In this document: one piece after another, positions 54,137-64,000 of the stretch
Layout: each line of letters begins with the position of its first letter
How positions within the stretch are numbered: position 1 is the stretch's first letter
Assembly: GCA_934045075.1 (NCBI GenBank)
Contig: OW203734.1
Coordinates: forward strand, 11,667,516 to 11,731,515
DNA length: 64,000 nucleotides
Origin: Yponomeuta sedellus
Lineage: Eukaryota > Arthropoda > Insecta > Lepidoptera > Yponomeutidae
Reading direction: 5' to 3'
Notes under the pieces: generated by a model
Seen by the model: the letters and a program-made list of their open reading frames with translations, nothing else
Database searches by the model: none
Told to the model about the DNA's origin: nothing
Made by a program: the position numbers and the translations under genes

Positions 54137-55080
54137 CCCTTCTCGCGTTTAGTGTACATACGTCTGTACACTAATCAGCCCGGCCGCGCGCAATCCCCCA
54201 AGCGCTTAGTGTACAGACGTATGTACACTATGCAACGCTCAGATTGGACTCTTTTTATCTATGCTTTGTGCATTCTCTATGGACAATATCTGTTGTTTTA
54301 TTGGCCAATGGTTAGTAAGGATTACTTTCGCCAACCAATCAAATGACGTGACGTGGAAAAAAATTGAATTATCATCGAAACCACATGAGCTTGCTAGGTC
54401 AGACGCCATTTTGCGTTTTCGTCGTGAGTTGCTCCGCTCGCTAAAGTTTTATAAGTTATTTAGAGAAGGCAACGCTGCGTATTTGTTCATGTGTTATATA
54501 TCAAATTACTGGGAAAAGTGTGTAGATTATGTTTCAAATAATAGTTTCGTTGTATTTGATGGAAAAGAAAGTGAAAAAAGCCTCGAACTTTTAGCCCGGA
54601 TTGTGCCGCTTGTATGGGCGGTCAGTGTCATTTTACCTCTTCCTGGTAATTATTCATTTATAGCTTTATTTTGGTGAATTAGAGTATGAAAATTGTGTAA
54701 ACAGTAATAGATAATATGCAGATCATATTATAAGTGTTAGTTCAGTGCTAGTGAATGAGTAATTAGTGAAAATAGTGAGACAAAGTTCAAAGTAGTGTCA
54801 AAATGGCGTGGATAGTGAAATTCATCTCGTCATTTGAATATCATGTAAGTTTATTGATAATTTTATTAGCATTACAAGTATAATAACCGGATAGGGCATT
54901 TTATGCAGATTGTAGTGATATATAACACTTATTGAATAATTACGTAGTACTTTCTCTAATTTGAGAAATGCGGAACTGTGTTCACAAAAAAGATGCAAAA
55001 AAATTGCGGTGCGAAATGACCCTGCACTATGCGGTACCTTTGAACTTTCTTTTTTCCGAGCGCGCGGGGCGCTAGAAGGG
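54137..55080. mobile_element. piggyBac-type non-autonomous element, TTAA-flanked
   Basis: Duplicated TTAA at 54133-54136 and 55081-55084. Termini CCCTTCTCGCG and the inverse CGCTAGAAGGG. The uninterrupted copy at 5.1 kb shows the single TTAA expected before insertion. Near the left end, TAGTGTACATACGTCTGTACACTA-type words at 54150-54173 and 54207-54230 are exact reverse complements of each other. The interior has CCAAT words (ATTGGCCAATGG, ACCAATCAAATGACG) and a 138-codon frame (54261-54677) without recognisable domain. Confidence 0.9.
54804..54845 (+). CDS. Possible captured first coding exon
   Basis: ATG opens MAWIVKFISSFEYH and runs into CAT|GTAAGT, a good splice donor. The upstream DNA is leader-like (repeated AGTG words, CAAAATGG start context) with CCAAT and CRE-like words further up. 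No acceptor or second exon was identified before the element ends. It may be a piece of a host gene or of the parent transposase's first exon. Confidence 0.3.
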
Positions 55081-55469
55081 TTAAAGATAAAGATCGTTAC
55101 CTAAACGTGTTGAATATTGTATTGAAAAAGGCGGCGGTCACTTCGAGCACCTACTAAAATAAATTAAAGTATGTGAAAACAATGCATTTTATTCATTTTA
55201 GACATCATGTTTCATACAGACATTTACTGCTTAAGACCTACACAATCGATATCTAAATAGAAATAGTGTAGGTTTTTTCTTCAAAACAACCGGGTTCGAT
55301 TCCCGAACGGAGTACAGATGTTTTTTAAAATGTATGAATACAGTTTTTCTTGTTATTAAAATCGATGACATGGTTCCTCAGAACAGATCTTCGTATGTCT
55401 TATAGTTTCAGACTTTCCCATACTGACCGATTTGAATGAGACGCCCTGTATATGTCCCACTGCAGGACA

Positions 55470-55615
55470 CAGAGCATTCTCTCAGAGAGAGAACATGGGC
55501 TTAATTACCACGTGTACCCGCCACTGATTCGCGGTGAAATGCCTCAGACACTCAGGTTTCCTTACGATATTTTCGTTTACAGTTTGCGAGTGCTAACGTT
55601 AGCGAGTTGGTACTA
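55470..55615 (-). repeat. SINE fragment (GTGAGGAAACC body)
   Basis: Minus orientation of the 46-kb family: TCTCTCAGAGAGAGAACATG, GGGCTTAATTACCACGTG and CAGACACTCAGGTTTCC. Confidence 0.55.
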
Positions 55616-55639
55616 TTACTTTATAAAGGTAAGAACGGT

Positions 55640-55778
55640 GGCCGGTTTCTGAATTGAGAATTACCCTTAGTAAATACTTAAGTAATGTTCTGTCATGCTC
55701 TTTGCTGAGAAATTCGAAGAGTCAGAACTACGGGTAAGTATTTACTTAGCAAAATTCTCAATTTAAAAACTGGCCCTT
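55640..55778. mobile_element. Small foldback MITE
   Basis: GGCCGGTTTCTGAATTGAGAATT…TAGTAAATACTTA pairs imperfectly with TAAGTATTTACTTAG…AATTCTCAATT…AAAACTGGCCC. Confidence 0.7.
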
Positions 55779-55799
55779 AGAAAACAAAATGATTGATAC

Positions 55800-55864
55800 A
55801 GGATGCCAGGATTTGAACTCACGAAGGTGCGGCTGGTATTTTACCGCTCCACTACCACCGCTCT
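55800..55864 (-). repeat. tRNA-like SINE head fragment
   Basis: Minus strand GAGCGGTGGTAGTGGAGCGG…GAGTTCAAATCC has A- and B-box-like words; not a convincing full tRNA. Confidence 0.4.
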
Positions 55865-55879
55865 TTTTTTGTAGATTAA

Positions 55880-56736
55880 ATCGCAACAATGGGATAAAAA
55901 AGTCAACGTCAATCAAACCTCCATTTCATCACGGGCGCCTGCAGATTCTGATGTAAAACATTGCATTTACATGTCAATCAGACAAATGTCGGCCGGTAGG
56001 CAGAGTTTTTTTTCCACGGTCCAATCCCGTGTGGCGACAACAGCAGATAGAAATAAAAACTGACTATAATAAAACTTTGGATTCTGTAAATATTATATAT
56101 CTACTGGTCATGCAGCTCGGCACTGACTCCAAATTCGTATTGTATTCTGAAATAACTTTTAATAGCGTATAATTTTTTTTTCTCGAGACCTAGTGACTAT
56201 ATTGATGACATATTTTTTGAAACACACTCCAATTACTAAAGGACCACAGGCTTAATTTGGTTCCCGGTTTTCCATTTCCGAGTCTTAAAAGATTTTCGCC
56301 AAAGTAAAATGGGACCACTCAAACGTTACAAACTATTCAAACACAAAAGAATTGACAAAATCTGGTAGGTCTTAACGAAGTTAAGCGTCGAAATGAGAAC
56401 CACCTCTTTTTGTGAAGTCGGTTAAAAATGCTTTGCACGCGTCGAAGCTCTGATAACAAGAGCTATCGTTCGCCATGAAAATTGCGTTATTGTGAGTTCA
56501 CCCGCTCTTTATAATTAGAGAGAGGGACGAAATTCCTCTAGACACTCTCGTCTGCACCTATGTACAATATGAAAATCATCTCCTATTATAACGCTCACCA
56601 AATCTTTTAACATTTATTAAGACTTTGTCTTGTTTAATTTTTAACCGCCTTAAAAAGCATAAGGATAAGCACTTACCTGCTGTATAAGTTTTTTCTGTTT
56701 CTTAATTTTTGTGCAATAAAGCGTAACAAACAAATA
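55880..56736. other. No recognisable feature
   Basis: No supported frame or shared repeat. Confidence 0.4.
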
Positions 56737-56763
56737 AACGAACGAACGAACGAACGAACGAAC
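56737..56763. repeat. (AACG)n microsatellite
   Basis: About six to seven units. Confidence 0.9.
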
Positions 56764-57029
56764 AATTAATACTTAACTCTTAGGGTCGCTGAGCGGAGCT
56801 AGTAATTTACATAACCGCAACATGGCCTAATTTAGTAATATATTTTTTTCCCACGGCTTTTTCCCCTCCAATATAATAATATGGCAGAAAAGAGCGGCTT
56901 ACATAGAAAATTGTCATTCAGCAAACAGAATTCTTTACGTTGACATAAATTATTGATTTCTTAAATTAATTATTGACCGCAGAGGTAAAGAGGCGGCCTT
57001 AGGGTCGGGAGGATTTTTGAACATCTAGT

Positions 57030-57160
57030 AGCAACACTACTCGTCGAACTGTGAGTGAAAAACATCATGCGGAAACCCTATGTGTCTAAAGGAAAACCGA
57101 CTTAGCTTCGTACAATGGCTACGAGGTTAATTGCGGAAACCTGCGGTGTAACCAACTACG
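57030..57160 (+). repeat. SINE fragment (GTGAGGAAACC-like body)
   Basis: GTGAGTGAAAAACATCATGC, GGAAACCC…TGTCT words in the family order; diverged. Confidence 0.35.
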
Positions 57161-58130
57161 TAACCGCGTGTAATTTACTCTGTTTCTATCGTACGTACGT
57201 ACAATAGGTCACAGAAAATGAGATACGGAGAGAGTTGATGTGTACAAGAGCTGTAACTTTTTGCTCTACGGACATGTTGAAATTTCACGCACATCACACA
57301 AACAAACGTCCTTTGCTGTCGGAGCACGCCCTCGAACCTAAGGCCATATTTTACAAGTTATGCAGTTTTGGATTACCTAATATTTCGATGTTTAGCTACG
57401 GCTCGACTAGATTTCGTGGGATATTTTAGTAGAAAAACACTAAAATTTGCTCAAAATCTAAAATATGTCTGATTACCATGATGGAAGTCGAGTGTTCAAA
57501 TGCCACTGGGGGCCGTCGTACAGTTGTACAAATTGCCTTTCTTTCTTCCTTTCCAAAAAAAAAACATAGCAATACACCCATTGCTATGTTTTTTTATCTT
57601 TATTTTAGAAACGAACAGTCGTTTAAATGCAATATAAATCATATATTATGTTAAATACCTCTAAACATCGGTCGGAGAAGCGCTCCGAATCAGAATCAGA
57701 AATTCCAACAAAAAATAGAAAAAAAATATGCAAATATCACTCGAATGAACTGCTTCAATTATTCCAATTAACAACACGAACAATTTATTATAACACACAA
57801 CACCACTGCCCATTTTTTAACAGAAATAATAGTAAAGTTAATAATACTGTAGTGATCCACTAGGTAAAATTTACAATAAGTAGTAGATACTTACTTAATA
57901 TAAATTTAAAAACAGACTTATTAAAACTCATTATAAATCTTAGAGTAGATACCTACTTAATATAAACTTAAATACCTATTTATTAAAACTCATTATAAAT
58001 CTTAGCTTGGACATGTTTATGATGTCTTCTCCTGGTTACTATAAGTGTTTGTGTTGTTCGGAAGGTATTATTATGAATATGTTTACGGCAGTTTGAATTA
58101 GCGTAAAAAAATACAGCTGTTTTATATAGA
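57161..58130. other. No recognisable gene
   Basis: Includes a perfect small hairpin ACATAGCAAT-ACACCC-ATTGCTATGT near 57566-57591 and two imperfect copies of TAGATAC…TACTTAATATAAA…AACTCATTATAAATCTTAG at about 57887-57944 and 57947-58005. Confidence 0.4.
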
Positions 58131-58252
58131 TAAGATTAGATAAGAATATTCTTTATTGTACACCAGGAAAAAACGAACAAAAAATAATTACAAAGATACA
58201 GTACAATTGGCGGCCTTATTGCTTAGAGCAATTTCTTCCAGACAACCTACGA
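58131..58252 (-). repeat. LINE 3'-end fragment (AATAAAGAATATTCTTATC family)
   Basis: AAGATTAGATAAGAATATTC, ACAATTGGCGGCCTTATTGC and TTTCTTCCAGACAACC. Confidence 0.65.
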
Positions 58253-58450
58253 TGGAGAGTTGCTGAAGGAAAAGTGAGACGGGTAGTACGTATTTTGATG
58301 CCGCAGGTTGTGATTACTTGTGCTATAGTCACCAGGCGGAACAGGCGGAGCGTTATAAACACGGAAATACATCCAAACTTGCCATTTGACCAAATGTACC
58401 GCGCCCTTGGTGGGAATCGAACCTAGGGCCTCCGGCATGGTAATCAGACC
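58253..58450 (-). mobile_element. tRNA-related SINE
   Basis: Minus strand: GTCTGATTACCATGCCGGAGG, GGTTCGATTCCCACCAAGG, then CAAATGGCAAGTTTGGATG. Related to the 22.75-kb copy. Confidence 0.55.
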
Positions 58451-58635
58451 TGCATGGGCAGTACGATGGCAGGAGTCACACGTTTTGTGGCGCCAAAATG
58501 TCAGAATTTGATCACTAATGTACTGGAGAGTCGCTTCTTCGATATTTAAAAACCGCGACTGGCGTCGTCATACTACCCGGGCCTATACCGGTATTATTAA
58601 CGAAAGATAAGAATGGAAAAGATGCGGTGTAAAAG

Positions 58636-58795
58636 TTCTAGTCCGGAGACCCAGAGACGGGCGAAGAAGTGTGGGCAGGCAACCAATGAGATGGACAGTC
58701 AAAGTGGCAGGAAAAGGCTGGATTCAGAATTGAATGGCGTGCATTGGAACAGTTCTAGACTCAACATTGGGTCGCTATAGGTTGGAGAAGAAGAT
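58636..58795 (+). pseudogene. LINE ORF2 C-terminal fragment (RTE-like)
   Basis: A plus-strand frame gives RPRDGRRSVGRQPMRWTVKV, then AGKGWIQN and a break. The next block encodes an EWRALEQ-like word before GAAGAAG. Parallels the GRRSVGRPPTRW…GW…LGEAYVQ ending of the other copies. Confidence 0.55.
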
Positions 58796-58799
58796 AAGA

Positions 58800-59529
58800 A
58801 TATTCTGTATTGTAAGCTGGAAAGAAAATTTCGTAAAATTACATTTTCGACCGTACATGCGATACGGGCTCAAACTATGACGCCACGACTTGCACGTAAT
58901 ATCTGGTAAAAATATGTTTCAATGCATCTAAATCCTAATAATAAACCGTTCATAAATCAATGAAAGAAAGAAAATGTAATATTTGTTTTTATTAATAAAG
59001 CAAAATTTATTTTGGTTACTTCTGTGATCCCGAAAACCACGAAACAAAAATTTGTACTGTAGTTTTTTGTAAGCTCTTATGTCTTCTACGGTATAAAATC
59101 TATGTCACTCCAATTTAAGCCAAGTTCCCCATTTTGTTCCTAAATTCACTCAACTGACAAACGTGTTGCCGAACTTCGGAACTCAATCCACTACAAACCA
59201 CGTGAAGTAATAGTAAACACTGAACTAAGTAAGCAATTAGTGAAATATCTATCTTGTCGTAGGTCTGGTGGCTTCTAGTTTCTTGTTATTTGTACGTAGT
59301 TTAAGTGACCAGCAGCATCATTTATAGGAGAGTAGGACTTCAAGCTTGTCAAACTATCAAATTAACGCAAATTACTTTGGTACAAAAGTAAAACAGTAGA
59401 AGGACAGAGTCAAGTATTTTCATGTTAGGCGGCATAGTATCATATTTTTTAGACGGTTTTGTCGTAAATATTCACTTGTCATATTATGTAGGTGTCCCTT
59501 CTGGGATACAGGCGTGAGATTTTATCCTG
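58800..59529. other. No recognisable gene
   Basis: Only a scrap of LINE 3'-UTR words (GGGATACAGGCGTGAG) near 59500; otherwise nothing supported. Confidence 0.4.
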
Positions 59530-59800
59530 TGTTCGGGTCACGGTACGGGTGACCGTCTCGTGACTACCGATAGTGACATTTTTTCCGAGCGCTTCCGTGC
59601 TTCGCAAGGCAGATTAAGCCGTTGGTGCCGGCTGTCATTTAATGACAGTCGTTAAGAAATGTCAGAGGCCCGGCACTGTCTTACAATCCTTCACCAACCT
59701 GGACTGGGCCTCCTTGGTCGAGTATGGCCTAACATTCCTGCAATGCAGAAAGAGACCCGTGCCCCAGCAGTGGGGACACACAAGGGTTGATATCGTCTTC
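59530..59800 (+). mobile_element. 5'-truncated 5S-rRNA-like SINE
   Basis: Starts inside the 5S-like box (GGTACGGGTGACCGTCTCG), then GCCGTTGGTGCCGGCTGTCA, GTATGGCCTAACATTCC and GTGCCCCAGCAGTGGGG; followed by a GTCGTCGTCGTC tract. Confidence 0.65.
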
Positions 59801-59856
59801 GTCGTCGTCGTCGTTAATATGGCAAAATCACGTCACATAGCATAACATAACACAGC

Positions 59857-60040
59857 ATTTACATACAGGCACATATATTGCTCCTGGCCCCACACTAGGA
59901 TACCCTGTGTCGTGGGAACCAGAAACAACGACATCACAAACATGTAATCATCCAAGACCTGGGGGTGTTCTTTTTGTCCCGGGACCCGGAACCTGGGACC
60001 TCTTGCATGGTAGGCTTATGCGCTACAGAGGCCGTCAAAC
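59857..60040 (-). mobile_element. tRNA-Gly-like SINE
   Basis: Minus strand tail CAGGGTATCCTAGTGTGGGG, head partly lost (GGCCTCTGTAGCGCATAAGC). Confidence 0.65.
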
Positions 60041-60469
60041 GTTTGCGGGGTCTATAACTTTGCTCATGTAAAGTAATTTGTGTAACCGTTGTGGTGGTGC
60101 CCTTGCACTCATCTAATTGTAATCTAATGGAACCATTTTCCAGGGTAACTACTTGGGAAGTATTTCTGTCTTTACAGATTTGGACAAACTCGGTCTGAAC
60201 CTAAACCACTTGATTCAATTGTTTAATTAATCTTGGTAAGTTCGACTGTCCGAGTGAAAAGTGTCTCGGTTATCTATTATGTCGCACTTCGATTTCATAA
60301 AAGCAAAATTAAGATTCACTGCAAAAAAGACAATGATGGTTTAATGTGGTGACACCTCACCTCACCCACACATTCATAGTCATATATGTACAGTCATATA
60401 AGTTTGTGTAATGTGAAATAGTCTCTTGTAGACAGTACACAACGTTAACCCATATGGACGATAAGATGC

Positions 60470-60712
60470 GCTCGTGGCCTAGACGAACCGAGTGATTGGA
60501 ATCAATCACTAAAGTTAAGCAACAACAGGCGCGGTCAGCTGCAGGATGGGTGCCCGTCCCGTGACTACCGCTAGTGGCATTTTCCGAGCGCTTCCATGCC
60601 TAAGCTGTCAGAGTTGGCGAAGGCTTGCAACACTAGTCGCTGGTCTTACTGTCAGAAGTTTTCAAGCCGCCCTAAGGCCTCTGACTTGGCATGACGACTG
60701 CCATCTATCGAT
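60470..60712. mobile_element. Chimeric inverted 5S-rRNA-like SINE
   Basis: 60470-60605 (+) is the best-preserved 5S-like head: AAAGTTAAGCAACAACAGGC, GCGGTCAG, GGATGGGTGCCCG. It breaks off in CTTCCATGCCTAAGC. 60606-60712 is the family's middle in the opposite orientation. Confidence 0.65.
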
Positions 60713-61338
60713 TTTCATATAGGTACTTATTACTATTAAAGATCGGCTATGTTAGCCATTCTCGAGCACACCAGCGACGATTAGAACGCAGCTGAAGCGA
60801 ATAATAGACAAAGGCGTTTTAACCAACCACGTAGGATTGGCAAATACGAGTATGAATGAAAAAAAACACGGACACACGTAAATTGGAAACGAAGTCGGAC
60901 ATAGTTGCACGCCAACTAATCCACATATGGCGCTACCACTCTGTCTGGTGAAAAAAATGCACAAAATGAGCACAACAGTTTTCATAAAACCAACTCCCAT
61001 CCTATCAGAAGCGCGCTCCATGCGTTGCTATGTAACATTAATCGAGTATAGTCGAGAGCAGCTCGACGGGTGAATTTGCAACTACGGTACTTGCAAACAA
61101 GCCTCTAATGGAACTGAATAAAGTGCACGTATGTAACGGTGGATGTGCTGCCGACTGTACTAATAACGAGTATATCGCCATTTTGTAATGCACTCCCGTA
61201 GAGTGGTGGCTGCGTATGGCAACTGTGCGTTCGAAAAAATTACTCTGAGATTGTTGCATTTTTTTGCGTTGCCTTGAATTACATTTCAAAGTACTATGAG
61301 TTCAGAGTACAGGCAGATCCTGTGATTATACGCAACCC
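60713..61338. other. No recognisable gene
   Basis: Minus frames of 89 and 83 codons lack domain patterns; nothing else is supported. Confidence 0.35.
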
Positions 61339-61340
61339 TA

Positions 61341-61597
61341 CAGTCTATTTATTCTTACCTGTCCAATTTAGTAAAACAGATTCTAACCTTAAAATTGAGA
61401 TTAGATGCCTAAACTAGACATTTTCTCGCAAACTCATGAGCTATCATGAACTATGTTTATAAAATTGGCAGCGTGTTATCTAAAAGAGTGTTCCAAGTTA
61501 CTTCATTTATGGAAATATGGCAGTTTTGGACTAAAAAGTCACAGTTTAAGGGTAGAATCTTGTTTACTAAATTGGACAAGTAAGAATAAATAGACTG
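61341..61597. mobile_element. TA-flanked MITE with ~55-bp arms
   Basis: CAGTCTATTTATTCTTAC…GTCCAATTTAGTAAAACA and its inverse …TGTTTACTAAATTGGAC…GTAAGAATAAATAGACTG, with TA on both sides: Tc1/mariner-type. Confidence 0.8.
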
Positions 61598-61651
61598 TAT
61601 ATGTTACTTGTTGTAGCAACATACTTTACTTCGATAGCTCAATAGACTTAA

Positions 61652-61820
61652 GCCAGGTTTTTACGGTCTTAGTGCGCTCGGTCCGAGTGCGCCATCTGAG
61701 TAAACTAATGCTTCTGATTGGCTATTTTGGTGTTGTCACGAAAAACCGTCCAATCAGAAGCACTAGTTTACACGGATGGCACACTCGGTCCGAGCGTACT
61801 AAGACCGTGAAAACTTGGCC
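61652..61820. mobile_element. TTAA-flanked foldback MITE, ~70-bp arms
   Basis: TTAA at 61648-61651 and 61821-61824. Arms share ACGGTCTTAGT, CGCTCGG, CGAGTG, GCCATC and TGCTTCTGATTGG in inverted order. The TTAA target suggests a piggyBac- or Kolobok-type parent. Confidence 0.8.
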
Positions 61821-61829
61821 TTAATAACC

Positions 61830-62289
61830 TCAGTTCTGGTCCAAGCATGTAAAACTACAATAAGAGACAATCTTTCGTACCTTGAGTGACTGAATGCTCC
61901 GCTTGGTGGGTAGTTAGCTGCCGCCGCCACCGTAAATCGCCAATCCTCGATATAGTAGTGCTCTGTTAACCAAACACGACAACCAAATAGTCCCAATGTG
62001 CCTAGGGTTTTTAATGTCCGACAACACACCAAACACAGTTTTTCATAATAACGTCCAGGAAAAAAGTAGAAGCGCACACGCCAATCACCCCGGATGACGA
62101 GAAATTGTTCCAAATTTTGCCGCTTGGCGCTAGTATCGCCCGCCGCGTAAAGGCGCGGGAAGCATATGTTACCAAATTCAAGACACTCAAACTATCTCCC
62201 ACTGAAAGAGTAGGTAACATGCTTGGACAATACTCTTTACATACTAAAATATATAAAGTTTTTCCGTGCGTTGTGAATTTGTAGTAGCG
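61830..62289. other. No recognisable gene
   Basis: Two overlapping minus frames (104 and 138 codons, 61799-62427) have GC-rich patches but no domain recognised. Confidence 0.35.
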
Positions 62290-62470
62290 ATACCATTCAT
62301 TAATTGTAAAAGGAAACATTGTGAAGAAGCCTAAGTAACAGATATGTTCACTTAACGATCTTGAAATTGCCGATCCATGGTGGGCGTTCATAGTGGTTAA
62401 GCTCATATCGCTATCTCTCTCTCTCACACTCTGAGAGAAGGCCTACGCGCTACAATTGGACGTATATAAA
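62290..62470 (+). repeat. SINE fragment (GTGAGGAAACC body)
   Basis: GGAAACATTGTGAAGAAGCC, CATGGTGGGCG, ACTCTGAGAGAAGGCC. Confidence 0.45.
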
Positions 62471-62554
62471 TAATGCAGCTTATATTCGTGCCCCTATATC
62501 CCCCACGACGGACGGACGGATGGATGGACTTATGTACATTTTAACATAACATAA

Positions 62555-62752
62555 CATTTACATACAGGCACATACATTGCTTCTGGCCCCACACTAGGAT
62601 ACCCTGTGTCGTCGTGGGTACCAGAAACAACGACATCACAAACATGTAAACATCCAAGATCTGGGATTTTTTTTTGTTCCCAGCCGCGATTCGAACCCGA
62701 GACCTCTTGCATGGTAGGCAGACGCCTACGCCACAGAGGTCGTCTCGGTACA
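62555..62752 (-). mobile_element. tRNA-Gly-like SINE
   Basis: Tail, B box and head in minus orientation as at 23.2 kb; three bases are lost in the D-arm (GTAGGCGTCTGCC). Confidence 0.75.
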
Positions 62753-62756
62753 TGTT

Positions 62757-63065
62757 CATTATCATCATAAACCCATTGTGCCCCCACCTAGGGGCACGGG
62801 TCTCTTCGCTAAGGAAAGTAAAGGCCATAGTCCACCACGGGGGCCAAGATCGGATTGGTGGACGCTTGCAAGACTAGTGGCTGGTCTGTCAGAAGACTTG
62901 GCTTAACGACTACCATCAATCGAGGGCAGCCGGCACCAACTGCTTAACGTGTCTTGCAAAACACGGAACCGCTCGGAAAAATGCCTCTAGCGTTAATCAT
63001 AGCCGGTCACCCATCCATGCACTGAACGCGCCCTACGTTGCTTAACCTTCATGATTGTTTAAGAT
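62757..63065 (-). mobile_element. 5S-rRNA-like SINE copy
   Basis: CCCATTGTGCCCCCACC…CCACCACGGGGGCCAAG…GCCGGCACCAACTGCTTAAC in minus orientation. Immediately follows a tRNA-Gly-like SINE. Confidence 0.65.
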
Positions 63066-63576
63066 CACTCATCCAGGCGGTTATGACTCATCCAGGCGGA
63101 TACGAGGGATTATGTATATGTATAATACAATCACTATGTTATGTAGCTTACGAGTATATGCGTCCCACGAGTACTGCGGACTGGCAAGAGGTATGTCCTT
63201 AACAAAAATCTACAAAAAAATCAAATTACAGAAAGGGAGAAACAAAAACAGGAAATATGAGAGCGGGTGACTTTTTGAAGCCAGGCGGCGCAGGGTATAC
63301 TTTTCGAATTTATCATCGACGTCGGATTATATTACCCAGGAGTGTCACTTCATTGTTTACCGGGGACTCAGGTGTACTGTGACAGTGATTAATGTAGTTT
63401 CAGACTTTTCACTGAGTGTCGACAGCGGGGTTTCTCAACTTTTGCCTCGCTACTATTTTGTACTTTGATACTTTGTCACTTCTCATACCATTAAGAAGTT
63501 ACTCTCGCAAAGCTTTGTCTTTGTACTATTCGTAATTATATCAAATTAACTCTTATAAAATATCGTAAGTACAGGC
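63066..63576. other. No recognisable feature
   Basis: Contains a short direct repeat TCATCCAGGCGG…TATGA/TACGA at about 63067-63102; otherwise nothing supported. Confidence 0.4.
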
Positions 63577-63700
63577 GGAAGGCCAACGAGTAGAACAATG
63601 GACTCAGAAGTCAGAGACCTGGGTTCATTTCCCAGTCCGGGCATGTACCAATTACTTAACCTTTTAAGTTATTTCTAAGTTATATGTACGCATGTATGCG
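63577..63700 (+). mobile_element. tRNA-derived SINE
   Basis: GCGGAAGGCCAACGAGTAG…CTCAGAAGTCAGAGACCTGG and GGTTCATTTCCCAG, then the ATGTACCAATTACTTAACC body. Resembles the head of the 46-kb SINE. Confidence 0.55.
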
Positions 63701-63827
63701 CGCGACAAAGGCGATCAGAGCTATCTCCTTAGATGGGCTCATATATGGCTAGCAAAACCGAATTTCGTTTTGAATCCTCTGTCACACTGATGCAGAGCAG
63801 GCTAGAATTGTTGCAAGTGTACGTCTA

Positions 63828-64000
63828 TGACGACCTCTGTGGCGTAGCGGTAGCGCGTCTGCCTACCATGCAAGAGGTCCCGGGTTCGAATCCCGGCTGG
63901 AAACAAAAAAAAAAGTCCAGGTCTTGGATGTTTACATGTTTGTGATGTCGTTGTTTCTGGTTCCCACGACACAGGGTATCCTAGTGTGGGGCCAGAAGCA
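63828..64000 (+). mobile_element. tRNA-Gly-like SINE, cut by the window end
   Basis: Best plus-strand copy: CCTCTGTGGCGTAGCGGTAG, anticodon arm TCTGC-CTACCAT-GCA(A)GA (loop reads ACC at anticodon position), B box GGGTTCGAATCCC, then GTCTTGGATGTTTACATG and CAGGGTATCCTAGTGTGGGG. Confidence 0.8.

Larger units (their letters stand above)
53880..55448. mobile_element. Second copy of the TA-flanked MITE, interrupted
   Basis: Same arms and termini (CAGGGTGTCTCATTC; GAGACGCCCTG) as 5124-5741, flanked by TA. Its central TTAA has received the 944-bp element at 54137-55080; the rest is collinear with the first copy. Confidence 0.9.

Noticed and set aside
54261..54677. 138-codon frame in the piggyBac-type element as a real gene
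   Set aside because: It overlaps promoter-like words, has no recognisable domain, and its start lacks support. Mentioned only as an open frame.
61799..62427. Overlapping minus-strand frames of 104 and 138 codons
   Set aside because: Overlap in different frames and show no domain-like pattern.

Overview
The window looks like insect nuclear DNA, most likely from a moth or butterfly. It is AT-rich, packed with short retroposons and inverted-repeat DNA elements, and carries a BEL/Pao LTR retrotransposon of insect type. No complete host protein-coding gene could be recognised. It reads as a repeat-filled intergenic region or a very long intron. Possible host signals are a TATA box plus initiator plus untranslated first exon with splice donor at 12.41-12.52 kb (+), and a cluster of promoter-like sites (perfect RFX X-box, E2F-like site, inverted CCAAT) at 1.38-1.47 kb.

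Layout. 0-12.4 kb: LINE 3' ends, SINE copies, a 618-bp mariner-type MITE (5.12-5.74 kb), a decayed LINE ORF2 C-terminus (8.2-8.7 kb) and a long (ACAT)n microsatellite. 12.4-24 kb: the promoter/first-exon candidate, tRNA-like SINEs with clear target-site duplications, a degraded LINE reverse transcriptase (14.9-16.0 kb), an element of about 970 bp with terminal inverted repeats, and more LINE and SINE pieces. 24-34 kb: a broken piggyBac-type transposase that has lost its catalytic middle but keeps a TATA box and a spliced 5' leader, then hairpins, degenerate tandem repeats and SINEs.

34.2-42.8 kb is the centrepiece: a BEL/Pao retrotransposon on the minus strand, flanked by a CTAAC duplication, with two LTRs, a tRNA-Tyr-type primer site and one uninterrupted Gag-Pol reading frame. 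All expected catalytic residues are visible. Its 5' LTR is split by a 2388-bp DNA transposon (termini CACTGAG, TG target duplication) that itself holds a possible two-exon mini-gene and a ~90-bp subterminal repeat array.

42.8-64 kb: SINEs, foldback tRNA-like elements, Helitron-like ends, a second truncated LINE copy, and a second copy of the 5.1-kb MITE that has received a TTAA-flanked 944-bp piggyBac-type element. Small TA- and TTAA-flanked MITEs follow at 61 kb, and the 3' end is packed with SINE copies.

Three SINE groups recur: a tRNA-like family whose anticodon arm reads CTGGC-ACGGATA-GCCAG and which often occurs as palindromes; a tRNA-Gly-like family ending in the tail seen at 63.9 kb; and a ~370-bp family whose head resembles the internal promoter of 5S rRNA. 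Element boundaries without a stated duplication are approximate. All family assignments come from reading motifs, not from searches.
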